NCBI GenBank assembly: GCA_035906235.1
Contig: JAMIFN010000050.1
Coordinates: forward strand, 1 to 8,610
Reading direction: 5' to 3'
Source of the DNA: JAMIFN01 sp035906235
GTDB taxonomy: Bacteria; Pseudomonadota; Gammaproteobacteria; Burkholderiales; Burkholderiaceae_C
DNA: 8,610 nucleotides
The first letter of the stretch is position 1, and each line of letters begins with the position of its first letter. The position numbers and the translations under genes are program-made. Below, piece by piece: positions 1-5,907 of the stretch. Under the pieces are notes generated by a model that was not told the DNA's origin, did no database searches, and saw nothing but the letters and a program-made list of their open reading frames with translations.

Positions 1-261
1 GCGAAAAAGATCGTGGTCAATTCCACCAAAGGCGCAACCGGGCATTTGCTCGGCGGCGCAGGCGGGCTGGAATCGGTCTTTACCATCATGGCGCTCGCCC
101 AACAAAAAATTCCGCCCACCATCAATATCTTTAACCAAGACCCCGAATGCGATTTAGACTACTGCGCCAACACCGCACGCGACGCTAAATTTGATGTGGC
201 ATTGAAAAACAATTTCGGCTTTGGCGGCACCAATGGCGCCCTGGCATTTAAGAAGGTTTAA
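1..261 (+). CDS. fabF: 3-oxoacyl-[acyl-carrier-protein] synthase II, C-terminal part (5' end outside window)
   Basis: This is the last 86 residues of the condensing enzyme that elongates acyl-ACP with malonyl-ACP in cytosolic type II fatty acid synthesis. The reading frame is open from base 1. Near its start is STKGATGHLLGGAG, which contains two conserved active-site residues of the KAS family: the lysine (codon at 28) and the second catalytic histidine (codon at 43). The closing NNFGFGGTNGALAF is the usual glycine-rich C-terminal motif of FabF. The catalytic cysteine and first histidine lie upstream and cannot be checked. The stop is TAA at 259-261. In many betaproteobacteria fabF follows acpP and precedes the rpoE/rse genes. 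Here a repeat element and a Bax-inhibitor-1 gene follow instead. FabB is the main alternative, but the wording fits FabF better. Confidence 0.93.
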   Translation, partial: AKKIVVNSTKGATGHLLGGAGGLESVFTIMALAQQKIPPTINIFNQDPECDLDYCANTARDAKFDVALKNNFGFGGTNGALAFKKV

Positions 262-286
262 AAGCCCAAGCCTCTCAAATCTAAAC

Positions 287-418
287 TCGTCATTCCCGCG
301 CAGGCGGGAATCCATGTATCGGCATCAAAAAAGTGAGCTACTCAGGCAGGTTTTGTGGCTTAAAAGGCATATCTGACACTTGAAAATGCCTAGATTCCCG
401 TTTACACGGGAATGACGA
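287..418. repeat. Paired inverted-repeat element with two dRS3-like 20-bp hairpins
   Basis: Two 20-bp units of the form ATTCCC-N8-GGGAAT lie at 292-311 (8-bp stem, 4-base loop) and 394-413 (7-bp stem, 6-base loop). The outer flanks extend the symmetry: TCGTCATTCCCG at 287-298 is the exact reverse complement of 407-418. The whole therefore resembles a 132-bp miniature element whose terminal inverted repeats are themselves hairpins. The 20-bp form equals the consensus of neisserial dRS3 repeats, and similar ATTCCCG/CGGGAAT repeats are common between genes of other proteobacteria. Mobility or a role in termination between fabF and the next gene is inference only. An unrelated dispersed repeat (336-366) lies inside it. 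Confidence 0.75.
336..366 (+). repeat. Dispersed intergenic repeat, copy A
   Basis: This 31-base segment starts AGCTACTCAGGCAGGTTTT and ends GGCTTAAAAG. It matches the reverse complement of 5818-5848 at 29 of 31 bases; only the two bases after TTTT differ (GT here, AC there). Beyond the core, both copies continue into GGCAT, with about nine bases missing here between two AAAAG words. It sits between the two hairpins of the 287-418 element but is absent from any such context at the other site, so it appears to be a separate repeat family. Confidence 0.7.
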
Positions 419-466
419 ACTTATGGCTTAATGCGCACCATCCTTCAATCGAGAAACCTACACCCC

Positions 467-1150
467 ATGAACAACACCATCGTTATTGACCAGATCGACA
501 GCGCCGTGGTGGCGCAGCGCAACCGTGTGCTGCGCAACACCTATTGGCTGCTGGCGCTCAGCCTTATCCCCACCGTACTGGGTGCCTATATTGGCGTGCA
601 AACCGGCATCATGAATAGCATGAAGGGCGGCCTAGGGCTGATTCTGTTTTTGGCTGGTGCGTTCGGTTTTATGTTTGCCATCGAGAAAACCAAAAACTCC
701 GGCCTAGGCGTCGTCATGCTGCTGGGCTTTACTTTTTTCATGGGCTTGATGCTCTCGCGTCTCGTCGGCCATGTGCTGGGCTATAGCAATGGCGTGAATT
801 TGGTCATGAGCGCTTTTGGTGCTACGGCGGGTATCTTTTTCGCCATGGCTAGCTGGGCGACCGTCATCAAAACCGACCTCAGCGGCTTGGGTAAATGGCT
901 GTTTGTGGGCGTGCTGGTGGTGTTTTTCGGCATGCTGGCCAATTTCTTTATTGGCTCGGGCCCCTTGATGCTGGTTTTGTCTATGGCCGCCGTGGCGATT
1001 TTCAGCGCCTATATGCTCTACGATGTCAAACGCATCATCGACGGCGGCGAAACCAATTACATCAGCGCCACCTTGGCGCTCTACCTCGATATCTACAATG
1101 TCTTTCAAAACCTGTTGGCGCTGTTTGGGATTTTTGGCGGCGAAGAGTAA
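467..1150 (+). CDS. Bax inhibitor-1 / YccA family inner-membrane protein
   Basis: This 227-residue, strongly hydrophobic protein has about six membrane segments (roughly residues 26-46, 56-72, 80-97, 110-128, 142-160, 166-185) and a seventh, re-entrant-like stretch (200-224). That is the layout of the Bax inhibitor-1 (TMBIM, formerly UPF0005) family. The C-terminal half carries YDVKRIIDGGE and ALYLDIYN, whose Asp186 and Asp208 fit the two-aspartate pH-sensing pair described in the Bacillus YetJ calcium-leak channel. Bacterial members such as YccA also interact with the FtsH protease, so ion leak or modulation of membrane proteolysis are both possible here. The ATG at 467 is preferred: family members start just before the RNRVLRNTY segment. 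An in-frame ATG at 431 would add 12 atypical residues. A weak GAGAA lies 11 bases upstream of 467. The gene stands alone, ending at a terminator. Confidence 0.88.
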   Translation: MNNTIVIDQIDSAVVAQRNRVLRNTYWLLALSLIPTVLGAYIGVQTGIMNSMKGGLGLILFLAGAFGFMFAIEKTKNSGLGVVMLLGFTFFMGLMLSRLVGHVLGYSNGVNLVMSAFGATAGIFFAMASWATVIKTDLSGLGKWLFVGVLVVFFGMLANFFIGSGPLMLVLSMAAVAIFSAYMLYDVKRIIDGGETNYISATLALYLDIYNVFQNLLALFGIFGGEE

Positions 1151-1171
1151 GCACCTTTAGCCGCTAGGCAT

Positions 1172-1200
1172 AGCAGCCTGCGGGCTGCTTTTTATTTTTT
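1172..1200 (+). terminator. Rho-independent terminator after the Bax-inhibitor-1 gene
   Basis: AGCAGCC (1172-1178) and GGCTGCT (1183-1189) form a perfect 7-bp stem with loop TGCG. A T-rich run, broken by one A, follows directly to 1200. It lies 21 bases past the stop codon. This is the only textbook intrinsic terminator I found in the window. Confidence 0.88.
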
Positions 1201-1222
1201 CACCGTTTGACTGGGCAACCGT

Positions 1223-1855
1223 ATGCGCATGCAAGGCACTTTGAAAAAATGGAATGCCGATAAAGCCTATGGGTTTATCAGCCAGGGGCAAGGTAAGCCC
1301 GACTTATTCGTACACCTATCAGCCTTTCAAAAGAATGGACAAGTACCCCAAACGGGGCAAGTACTGACTTTTGATGTCGTACAAGGGCAAGATGGCCGCT
1401 GGCAAGCCGTTCGCGTTTTGCGTCAAGGTGAAACAGCGCGTTTGGAACTCGAACCGATGCGGCGCTCACCTCAGCCCCGCCCGCTGAGCCAAGAAAGCAG
1501 GCCGACTGCGCACCCCCCCTCCCGCGTGCAGCATAGGCCGTACAAGAGGACTTCGCGCCTTTGGCGCGCTCTTCCTATTCTTGTGGTCGTTGCAGGGATT
1601 TGGGGCTATCAAGAGCTGATTGCACCGCGACTTGCAAGCAGCACCCACACTGCGGCGCACAGTTTGGGCGACTGGAATACCATGCAAGCCCAAAGCCAAG
1701 AGAATCAGCCGAGTTTTCAGTGCGATGGCCGCCAGCACTGCTCGCAAATGACTTCTTGCGCTGAAGCGAAATACTTTTTAGCCAATTGCCCCAATACCAA
1801 GATGGACGGCGATGGCGACGGCATCCCCTGCGAGCAGCAGCTTTGCAGCTTTTAA
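1223..1855 (+). CDS. Cold-shock domain, membrane segment and excalibur domain protein
   Basis: This 210-residue protein has three parts. Residues 4-66 form a cold-shock (OB-fold, nucleic-acid-binding) domain with RNP1-like KAYGFI (14-19) and RNP2-like LFVHLS (28-33). A proline- and arginine-rich linker (about 70-116) leads to one membrane segment (about 117-133). Basic residues just before it (KRTSRLWR) predict a cytoplasmic N-terminus. The C-terminus (166-208) is an excalibur domain with DGDGDGIPCE, in which Asp195, Asp197, Asp199 and Glu204 form a calcium-loop-like motif, and six cysteines (167, 173, 179, 189, 203, 208). Cold-shock/excalibur proteins exist in other proteobacteria, but their role is unknown to me. 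The start at 1223 gives the usual MRxxG beginning; ATG 1229 is the alternative, and neither has a strong ribosome site. The gene lies directly behind a terminator, so it needs its own promoter, which I could not identify. Confidence 0.85.
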   Translation: MRMQGTLKKWNADKAYGFISQGQGKPDLFVHLSAFQKNGQVPQTGQVLTFDVVQGQDGRWQAVRVLRQGETARLELEPMRRSPQPRPLSQESRPTAHPPSRVQHRPYKRTSRLWRALPILVVVAGIWGYQELIAPRLASSTHTAAHSLGDWNTMQAQSQENQPSFQCDGRQHCSQMTSCAEAKYFLANCPNTKMDGDGDGIPCEQQLCSF

Positions 1856-2054
1856 GCTTGCAGCATCCCGCGCAGCACCACCTGCCCATAGCAGCCTGCA
1901 AATTAGCGACTAAGCGCCCCTCTTTACACAAGCCGTTGATGTGCCGTCTAAGTAAGCCCTAACAAAGTAGCCCGCCGACGGTTGAGATGCCAGCACCAAA
2001 AGGGCTTTTTCAGGGGATCTTAGGCGCTTGGTGAAGCTGTGCCAAAATACTCAG

Positions 2055-2567
2055 ATGGCTCTACCCCCTGTGTTCTACACCCGCGTGGCATCCCCTGTCG
2101 GGGCTTTGCTTTTGGCCAGCAATGGCCAGGCTTTGACCGATTTGCACATCCTCAGTGGTCAGTATGTACCAGCTATAGCCAGCCATTGGCAAGCGTCGGG
2201 CGATGATGCGGTATTGCAGCAGGCCAGGCAGGAGTTGACCGAGTATTTCGCGGGGCAACGCCAGGTTTTTACCCTAGCGTTGGCGGCGCAAGGGACGGTT
2301 TTTCAGCAGATGGCGTGGCAGACTTTATTGCGGATTCCGTTTGGCCAAACCCAGAGCTATGGGCAGCAGGCTGCATGGATGGGTAAGCCCAAGGCTGTGC
2401 GAGCGGTCGGCGGAGCGAATGGTAAAAATCCCATTGCCATCGTCATCCCCTGCCACAGGGTGGTGGGGGCGGATGGTTCATTGACGGGCTACTCAGGCGG
2501 GATGGCGCACAAAAAATTCTTGCTGCGTCATGAAGGTGCTTGGCACGAGGAATCTAGCAAAAACTAG
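2055..2567 (+). CDS. ogt: Methylated-DNA--[protein]-cysteine S-methyltransferase
   Basis: This 170-residue suicide DNA-repair protein transfers alkyl groups from O6-alkylguanine (and O4-alkylthymine) in DNA to its own cysteine. The signature IPCHRVVGADGSLTGYSGG is complete, with acceptor Cys133. Upstream lie Tyr102 in QSYGQ (nucleotide flipping), the arginine finger in RAVGGAN (Arg116) and the Asn hinge in NGKNP. The N-terminal part (residues 1-75) is the usual RNase-H-like subdomain. Length matches single-domain Ogt/AGT proteins; there is no AdaA domain, so it is not the Ada regulator. The frame stays open upstream to a TTG at 2028, but the ATG at 2055 gives the family-like start PVFYTRVASPVG and is preferred. 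No good Shine-Dalgarno sequence is visible. The gene converges with the SPOR gene, 45 bases apart. Confidence 0.93.
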   Translation: MALPPVFYTRVASPVGALLLASNGQALTDLHILSGQYVPAIASHWQASGDDAVLQQARQELTEYFAGQRQVFTLALAAQGTVFQQMAWQTLLRIPFGQTQSYGQQAAWMGKPKAVRAVGGANGKNPIAIVIPCHRVVGADGSLTGYSGGMAHKKFLLRHEGAWHEESSKN

Positions 2568-2612
2568 GTGTGCAGGCGCGGGGGTCCTTCCTTCCACCAT
2601 TGACCTAGCGCC

Positions 2613-3644
2613 TTACAGCGTCAAAATTGCAGCAGGTAAGCCTAAGGCTTTGATTTTCTTTGCTGCGGCATCGGCATCTTCGGCTTTGTTGAAGGGGCCT
2701 ACACGCAGGCGGATGAGTTTTCCGCGTGGGGTGTCGATTTCTTGGGTATAGGTTTTTAGCCCTGTGGCTTCGACTTTGTGGCGTGTTTCTGCGGCTTTGG
2801 CCGCGTCCCCAAAGCTGCCAAACTGGACGACGCTGCGCGTGCTGACCTTGGCGTCGGGGGCTGTAGCAGCGGTCTTATGATCTGCTTTAGGTTCAGATTG
2901 ACCTTCTAGCAAAGCGCGGGCGCGAGCCGCCTCTGCATTTTTGGCTTGTTCGCTTTTTTCGTGGGCCAGTTTTTCTTTGGCGGCTTTTTCTTTGCTGAGT
3001 CTTTCTTGGATCAGTTTTTCTTGGATCAGTTTTTCTTGGATCAGTTTTTCTTTGGCGATTTTTTCTTGAGCCAGCTTCTCTTTGCTTAGCTTGTCGTTGA
3101 CGGTGCTTTGCGCGTTCTCTTGGGTCATTTTTGCGGCGCGCTCACGCTCGGCTTGAGCTTGGCCGGCTTTGTTTCTCTCGGCGCTGGCTGGGGCGTTGGT
3201 TTTTGCTGGGCTAGGGATGTCGTTGCCTGCGGCTAGGGGGGCATCGTCCAGGAGTTCTTCATTCTCGGCCAAAGCTGCGCGGCGTCGTGCCCGGATTTGT
3301 GCCGGGCTGTCCCCGTCATTGGCTGCTGCGGTTGGCGTAGGGGCGGCTGTGCCAGTGGTGGTAGCAAGGGTGCTTGGGCTGGTGCGTAGGGCTTCGCGGG
3401 CTTGCGCGGGGATGCGCACGCTCAGGCTTTCTCCGCGTGCGGGGATCTCATACACAATGCTGCGATCGGTTTGGCGTGGTTCGCTATCGAGCACCCAAGC
3501 AAAGAGGCCTATGCCCGCGAGCACCAATACCAACATGCCAATGAGCCGATTGCGAGCCTGCCGTTTCAAGGCTTGCAAATGAGGCGCTGGTGCCGCATCG
3601 GTGGCACCAGATTCAGCAGTGGGTGAACGACGAAACAAAGGCAT
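2613..3644 (-). CDS. dedD: DedD-like SPOR-domain cell-division protein with pentapeptide repeats
   Basis: This 343-residue protein has a short cytoplasmic N-terminus, one membrane anchor (about 34-52, LIGMLVLVLAGIGLFAWVL), a long periplasmic linker and a C-terminal SPOR domain (271-343, from SVVQFGSFGD to LPAAILTL). SPOR domains bind glycan strands lacking stem peptides at the division septum, so a role at the septal wall is likely. The linker includes nine tandem pentapeptides of the EKLxx type at residues 184-228, rich in Lys, Glu and Gln and predicted to be helical or coiled coil. The start at 3644 (MPLFRR) has GGGG six bases upstream. ATG 3656 (MGFFMPLF) is possible, and the open frame continues to 3752 inside folC. 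It lies 52 bases after folC, probably in one transcript; this pairing is common in betaproteobacteria. The usual following cvpA and purF are absent. Confidence 0.85.
   Translation of the reverse strand: MPLFRRSPTAESGATDAAPAPHLQALKRQARNRLIGMLVLVLAGIGLFAWVLDSEPRQTDRSIVYEIPARGESLSVRIPAQAREALRTSPSTLATTTGTAAPTPTAAANDGDSPAQIRARRRAALAENEELLDDAPLAAGNDIPSPAKTNAPASAERNKAGQAQAERERAAKMTQENAQSTVNDKLSKEKLAQEKIAKEKLIQEKLIQEKLIQERLSKEKAAKEKLAHEKSEQAKNAEAARARALLEGQSEPKADHKTAATAPDAKVSTRSVVQFGSFGDAAKAAETRHKVEATGLKTYTQEIDTPRGKLIRLRVGPFNKAEDADAAAKKIKALGLPAAILTL
2961..3095 (-). repeat. Nine 15-bp tandem repeats inside the SPOR gene
   Basis: Nine units of 15 bases encode, in order, DKLSK, EKLAQ, EKIAK, EKLIQ, EKLIQ, EKLIQ, ERLSK, EKAAK and EKLAH. 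The central three units (3006-3020, 3021-3035, 3036-3050; plus strand TTGGATCAGTTTTTC) are identical at DNA level; the outer units have diverged. A tenth, weaker unit (EKSEQ) follows at 2946-2960. The unit is a multiple of three, so gain or loss of copies would change linker length without shifting the frame. Confidence 0.92.
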
Positions 3645-3696
3645 AAAAAACCCCATCTTTAAACAAAATCGAAGCAGGAAGCGGCCTGTACCAATT

Positions 3697-5055
3697 TTAA
3701 GCGCTGGGCAAATGCGGGGCTGGCGGGCGCGGCTCACCGTTGGCGAGCACACCGCCTACCGTAAAGAAGGAGCCAAAGACGGCGATTCTATCCTCAGGGC
3801 CAGCAGCGGCGAAGGCCGCATCCAGCGCCGCCTGCGGGTTGGCATGGCAGCTGCTGGTGCTGCCTTTGCGTGGGTTTTGTGCTTGCCACTGCGCTTGCAC
3901 GGCTTCGGCCTGGGCAGCACGCGGCGTGGGTAAATCGCAAAAATACCAGCGGTCGATGATGGGATTTAACTTTGCCAGCATGGGCGCGAGTTCTTTATCG
4001 GCCATGACGCCAAAAACGGCGTGGGTGCAGGGGTAATAGCCCTGAGCGTCTAAATTGGCCGCCAGTGCCGCCACCGAATGCGGGTTGTGCGCCACATCCA
4101 AAATCACGGGCGGCTGGCCGGCAATGATTTGAAAACGCCCAGGCAGCTCGGCGCTGGCTAGGCCACGGCGCACAGCCTGGGCATCCACGGGCAAAGTGGG
4201 GCGCAAGGCGTAAACCGCAGCCAATGCACCAGCGGCGTTGAGCAATTGGTTCGCGCCGCGCAACGCGGGGTAGGCCAGGCCAGCCAAGCGCTTATTGCGC
4301 CCGGCCCAGCTCCACTGCTGCTGGTCGCCAGAAAAATTGAAGTCTTGCCCAAACAACCAGACATCGCAGCCCAAGGCTTGCGCTGCCGCCACGGTGGAAG
4401 CGGGCGGCATGGGGTCGCCGATGATGGCGGGGCAGCCAGGGCGGAAGATGCCGGCTTTCTCGCGCCCTATGTCTTCGCGGTTATTGCCCAAAAACTCCAC
4501 ATGGTCGATGTCTATGCTGGTGACGATGGCGCAATCGCTATCGACGATATTGACCGCGTCGAGCCGCCCGCCTAAACCCACTTCCAAAATCGCCACATCC
4601 ACCTTGGCGGCTTGAATCAGCAGCAGACAGGCCAAGGTGGTGTATTCAAAATAGCTCAGGCTGATGGTGGGCGCGTGCAGGCGCGCGGCCTCTACCTGGG
4701 CAAAGGCCGCAGCCAAATCAGCCGCTGCCACCGACTGCCCACGGATGCGGCAGCGTTCTTCAAAATGCACCAAATGGGGCGAGGTGTAAAGCCCCGTTTT
4801 ATAGCCCGCAGCGGCGTAAATGCCTTCTAGTGTGGCGCAGGTCGAGCCCTTGCCATTGGTGCCCGCCACGGTAATAACGGGGCAGTTTAATTTGCCGCCT
4901 TGCAGCAGTTGCAGACGGTCTGCCACGCCGCGCACGCGCTCTAGGCCCAGCTCTATACCCACGGGGTGTATGCCCTCGATATAGGCCAGCCAATCGGCCA
5001 AAGGTGCGGCGGGGCTTGGTGCCGCAGGGCTTGGGTCTGCAGAGGGGGTATTCAT
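3697..5055 (-). CDS. folC: Bifunctional dihydrofolate synthase / folylpolyglutamate synthase
   Basis: This 452-residue cytosolic Mur-ligase-type enzyme uses ATP to join glutamate to dihydropteroate and then adds further glutamates to folates. Visible signatures are the P-loop GTNGKGS (65-71), TSPHL (91-95), the folate/ATP-site segment FEYTT (136-140), EVGLGGRLDAVN (158-169), DIDHVEFLG (182-190), the lysine in REKAGIF (Lys200, the position that is carbamylated in the family) and DVAHNPH (320-326) of the C-terminal domain. Length is typical. The first about 18 residues are a low-complexity Ser/Pro/Ala tail (PSPAAPSPAAP) with no known role. The start at 5055 is the ATG nearest the conserved region; no strong ribosome site precedes it. 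It lies 99 bases downstream of orn and 52 bases upstream of the SPOR gene, all on the minus strand. Confidence 0.95.
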   Translation of the reverse strand: MNTPSADPSPAAPSPAAPLADWLAYIEGIHPVGIELGLERVRGVADRLQLLQGGKLNCPVITVAGTNGKGSTCATLEGIYAAAGYKTGLYTSPHLVHFEERCRIRGQSVAAADLAAAFAQVEAARLHAPTISLSYFEYTTLACLLLIQAAKVDVAILEVGLGGRLDAVNIVDSDCAIVTSIDIDHVEFLGNNREDIGREKAGIFRPGCPAIIGDPMPPASTVAAAQALGCDVWLFGQDFNFSGDQQQWSWAGRNKRLAGLAYPALRGANQLLNAAGALAAVYALRPTLPVDAQAVRRGLASAELPGRFQIIAGQPPVILDVAHNPHSVAALAANLDAQGYYPCTHAVFGVMADKELAPMLAKLNPIIDRWYFCDLPTPRAAQAEAVQAQWQAQNPRKGSTSSCHANPQAALDAAFAAAGPEDRIAVFGSFFTVGGVLANGEPRPPAPHLPSA

Positions 5056-5097
5056 AAATGGGGATTAATTCTGAATGTTTTTCGGATTTTCCTGCAG

Positions 5098-5118
5098 AAA
5101 GCCTGCCTGGCTAGCTAT
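5098..5118 (-). repeat. Dispersed intergenic repeat, degenerate copy C
   Basis: In the orn-folC gap, the plus strand reads AAAGCCTGCCTGGCTAGCTA, which matches the core of copy B (5830-5850) at 17 of 21 bases. The match does not extend further, so this is either an old, decayed copy or a chance similarity. Confidence 0.35.
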
Positions 5119-5154
5119 TGTTTTAAGAGCTTTTGGCGGCGGCAAAAAGAGGGC

Positions 5155-5754
5155 TTAGACCTGTAAAAATTTCTCGCGGTAGTAAATCAGCTCATCAATC
5201 GACTCATGCACATCGGCCATGGCGGTATGGGCTTGCTGTTTTTTAAAGCCTGCGTGTACTTCAGGCTTCCAGCGTTTGGCCAGCTCTTTGAGCGTGCTGA
5301 CATCCAGATTGCGGTAGTGAAAATAGGCCTCTAGCTTGGGCATATAGCGCGCCAGAAAACGGCGGTCTTGCCCTATGGTGTTGCCGCACATGGGGGATTT
5401 GCTGCGCGGCACATATTTTTTGATGAAGGCCAGTAGCTCGGCCTCGCCCTTGGGGTTGGTGATTTTGCTGGCACGCACCTTAGCCGTCAGGCCGCTTCTG
5501 CCGTGGGTGGAGCGGTTCCATTTGTCCATCTTGGCCAAGTGCGCGTCGCTTTGGTGGATGACGATGACGGGGCTTTCCACGCGCAGGCTCAGGTCAGCAT
5601 TGGTGATGACGATGGCCACTTCCAGCAGGCGGTTGATTTTGGGATCCAGGCCACTCATCTCGCAATCGAGCCAAATCAGGTTTTGGTCGGATTTGGGCAG
5701 ATGCACAGGGGCGGCGCTGGGCGTGGCGCTAGTTGGGGTGGTGGCGGCGTTCAT
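5155..5754 (-). CDS. orn: Oligoribonuclease (3'-5' nanoRNA exonuclease)
   Basis: This 199-residue DEDDh-family exonuclease degrades RNA fragments of two to five nucleotides, including the pGpG left from cyclic-di-GMP breakdown, to mononucleotides in the cytosol. All five catalytic residues are present: Asp30 and Glu32 in LIWLDCEMSGLD, Asp130 in NTIGQDRRF, and His176 and Asp181 in HTAMADVHESI. The family's WNRSTHGRSGL segment is at 79-89. About 20 residues precede the conserved core, a Thr/Ala/Pro-rich extension longer than in E. coli Orn. The start at 5754 is supported by AAGG about seven bases upstream. It is the first gene of the minus-strand group orn-folC-dedD and diverges from the M48 protease gene across 153 bases. 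Confidence 0.96.
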   Translation of the reverse strand: MNAATTPTSATPSAAPVHLPKSDQNLIWLDCEMSGLDPKINRLLEVAIVITNADLSLRVESPVIVIHQSDAHLAKMDKWNRSTHGRSGLTAKVRASKITNPKGEAELLAFIKKYVPRSKSPMCGNTIGQDRRFLARYMPKLEAYFHYRNLDVSTLKELAKRWKPEVHAGFKKQQAHTAMADVHESIDELIYYREKFLQV

Positions 5755-5817
5755 GGGCTGGCCTTAACTTTCAAGAGGAAGGGGCATTTTAAAGCCATTT
5801 CTTAATGCCTTTTTGAG

Positions 5818-5848
5818 CTTTTAAGCCGTAAAACCTGCCTGAGTAGCT
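5818..5848 (-). repeat. Dispersed intergenic repeat, copy B
   Basis: This is the reverse-complement copy of 336-366 (29/31 identical), placed in the divergent orn/M48-protease intergenic region. On the minus strand it is preceded by TTGCTATTTATTTACT and followed by CTCAAAAAGGCATTAAG. The TGCTATT...TAGCT wording resembles short intergenic repeats I associate with Comamonadaceae genomes; that link is from memory. Confidence 0.7.
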
Positions 5849-5893
5849 AGTAAATAAATAGCAAAAAAACTGGGGGCTGTGGGCTTTGCCACC

Positions 5894-5899
5894 TACAAT
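5894..5899 (+). promoter_or_regulatory. Possible -10 element for the M48 protease gene
   Basis: TACAAT lies eight bases before the ATG at 5908. If used, transcription would begin at about 5905-5908, giving a leaderless or nearly leaderless message, which agrees with the lack of any Shine-Dalgarno sequence there. No acceptable -35 box is seen at the usual distance (the bases there are G-rich), so this rests on the -10 match alone. Confidence 0.3.
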
Positions 5900-5907
5900 C
5901 TGTCCCC

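Noticed and set aside
704..1108. Open frame of 134 codons on the minus strand opposite the Bax-inhibitor-1 gene
   Set aside because: It lies wholly inside a gene with clear family features, and its product is His/Gln/Ala-rich with no recognisable domain: a shadow frame.
1575..1931. Minus-strand open frame of 118 codons over the end of the cold-shock/excalibur gene
   Set aside because: It is Cys/Arg/Ser-rich and opposite a well-supported domain; no ribosome site or family resemblance.
1969..2012. Possible terminator before ogt: AGCCC ... GGGCT followed by TTTTT
   Set aside because: The stem is only five base pairs with a loop of about 28 bases. Termination after the cold-shock/excalibur gene is plausible, but this structure is too weak to call.
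2028..2054. Upstream TTG/GTG starts for ogt
   Set aside because: They would add nine residues (MVKLCQNTQ) not expected in the family and have no ribosome site; ATG 2055 fits the usual N-terminus.
3006..3050. Tandem repeats considered as a CRISPR array or non-coding satellite
   Set aside because: Units are adjacent without spacers, only 15 bases long, and lie in frame inside a coding region.
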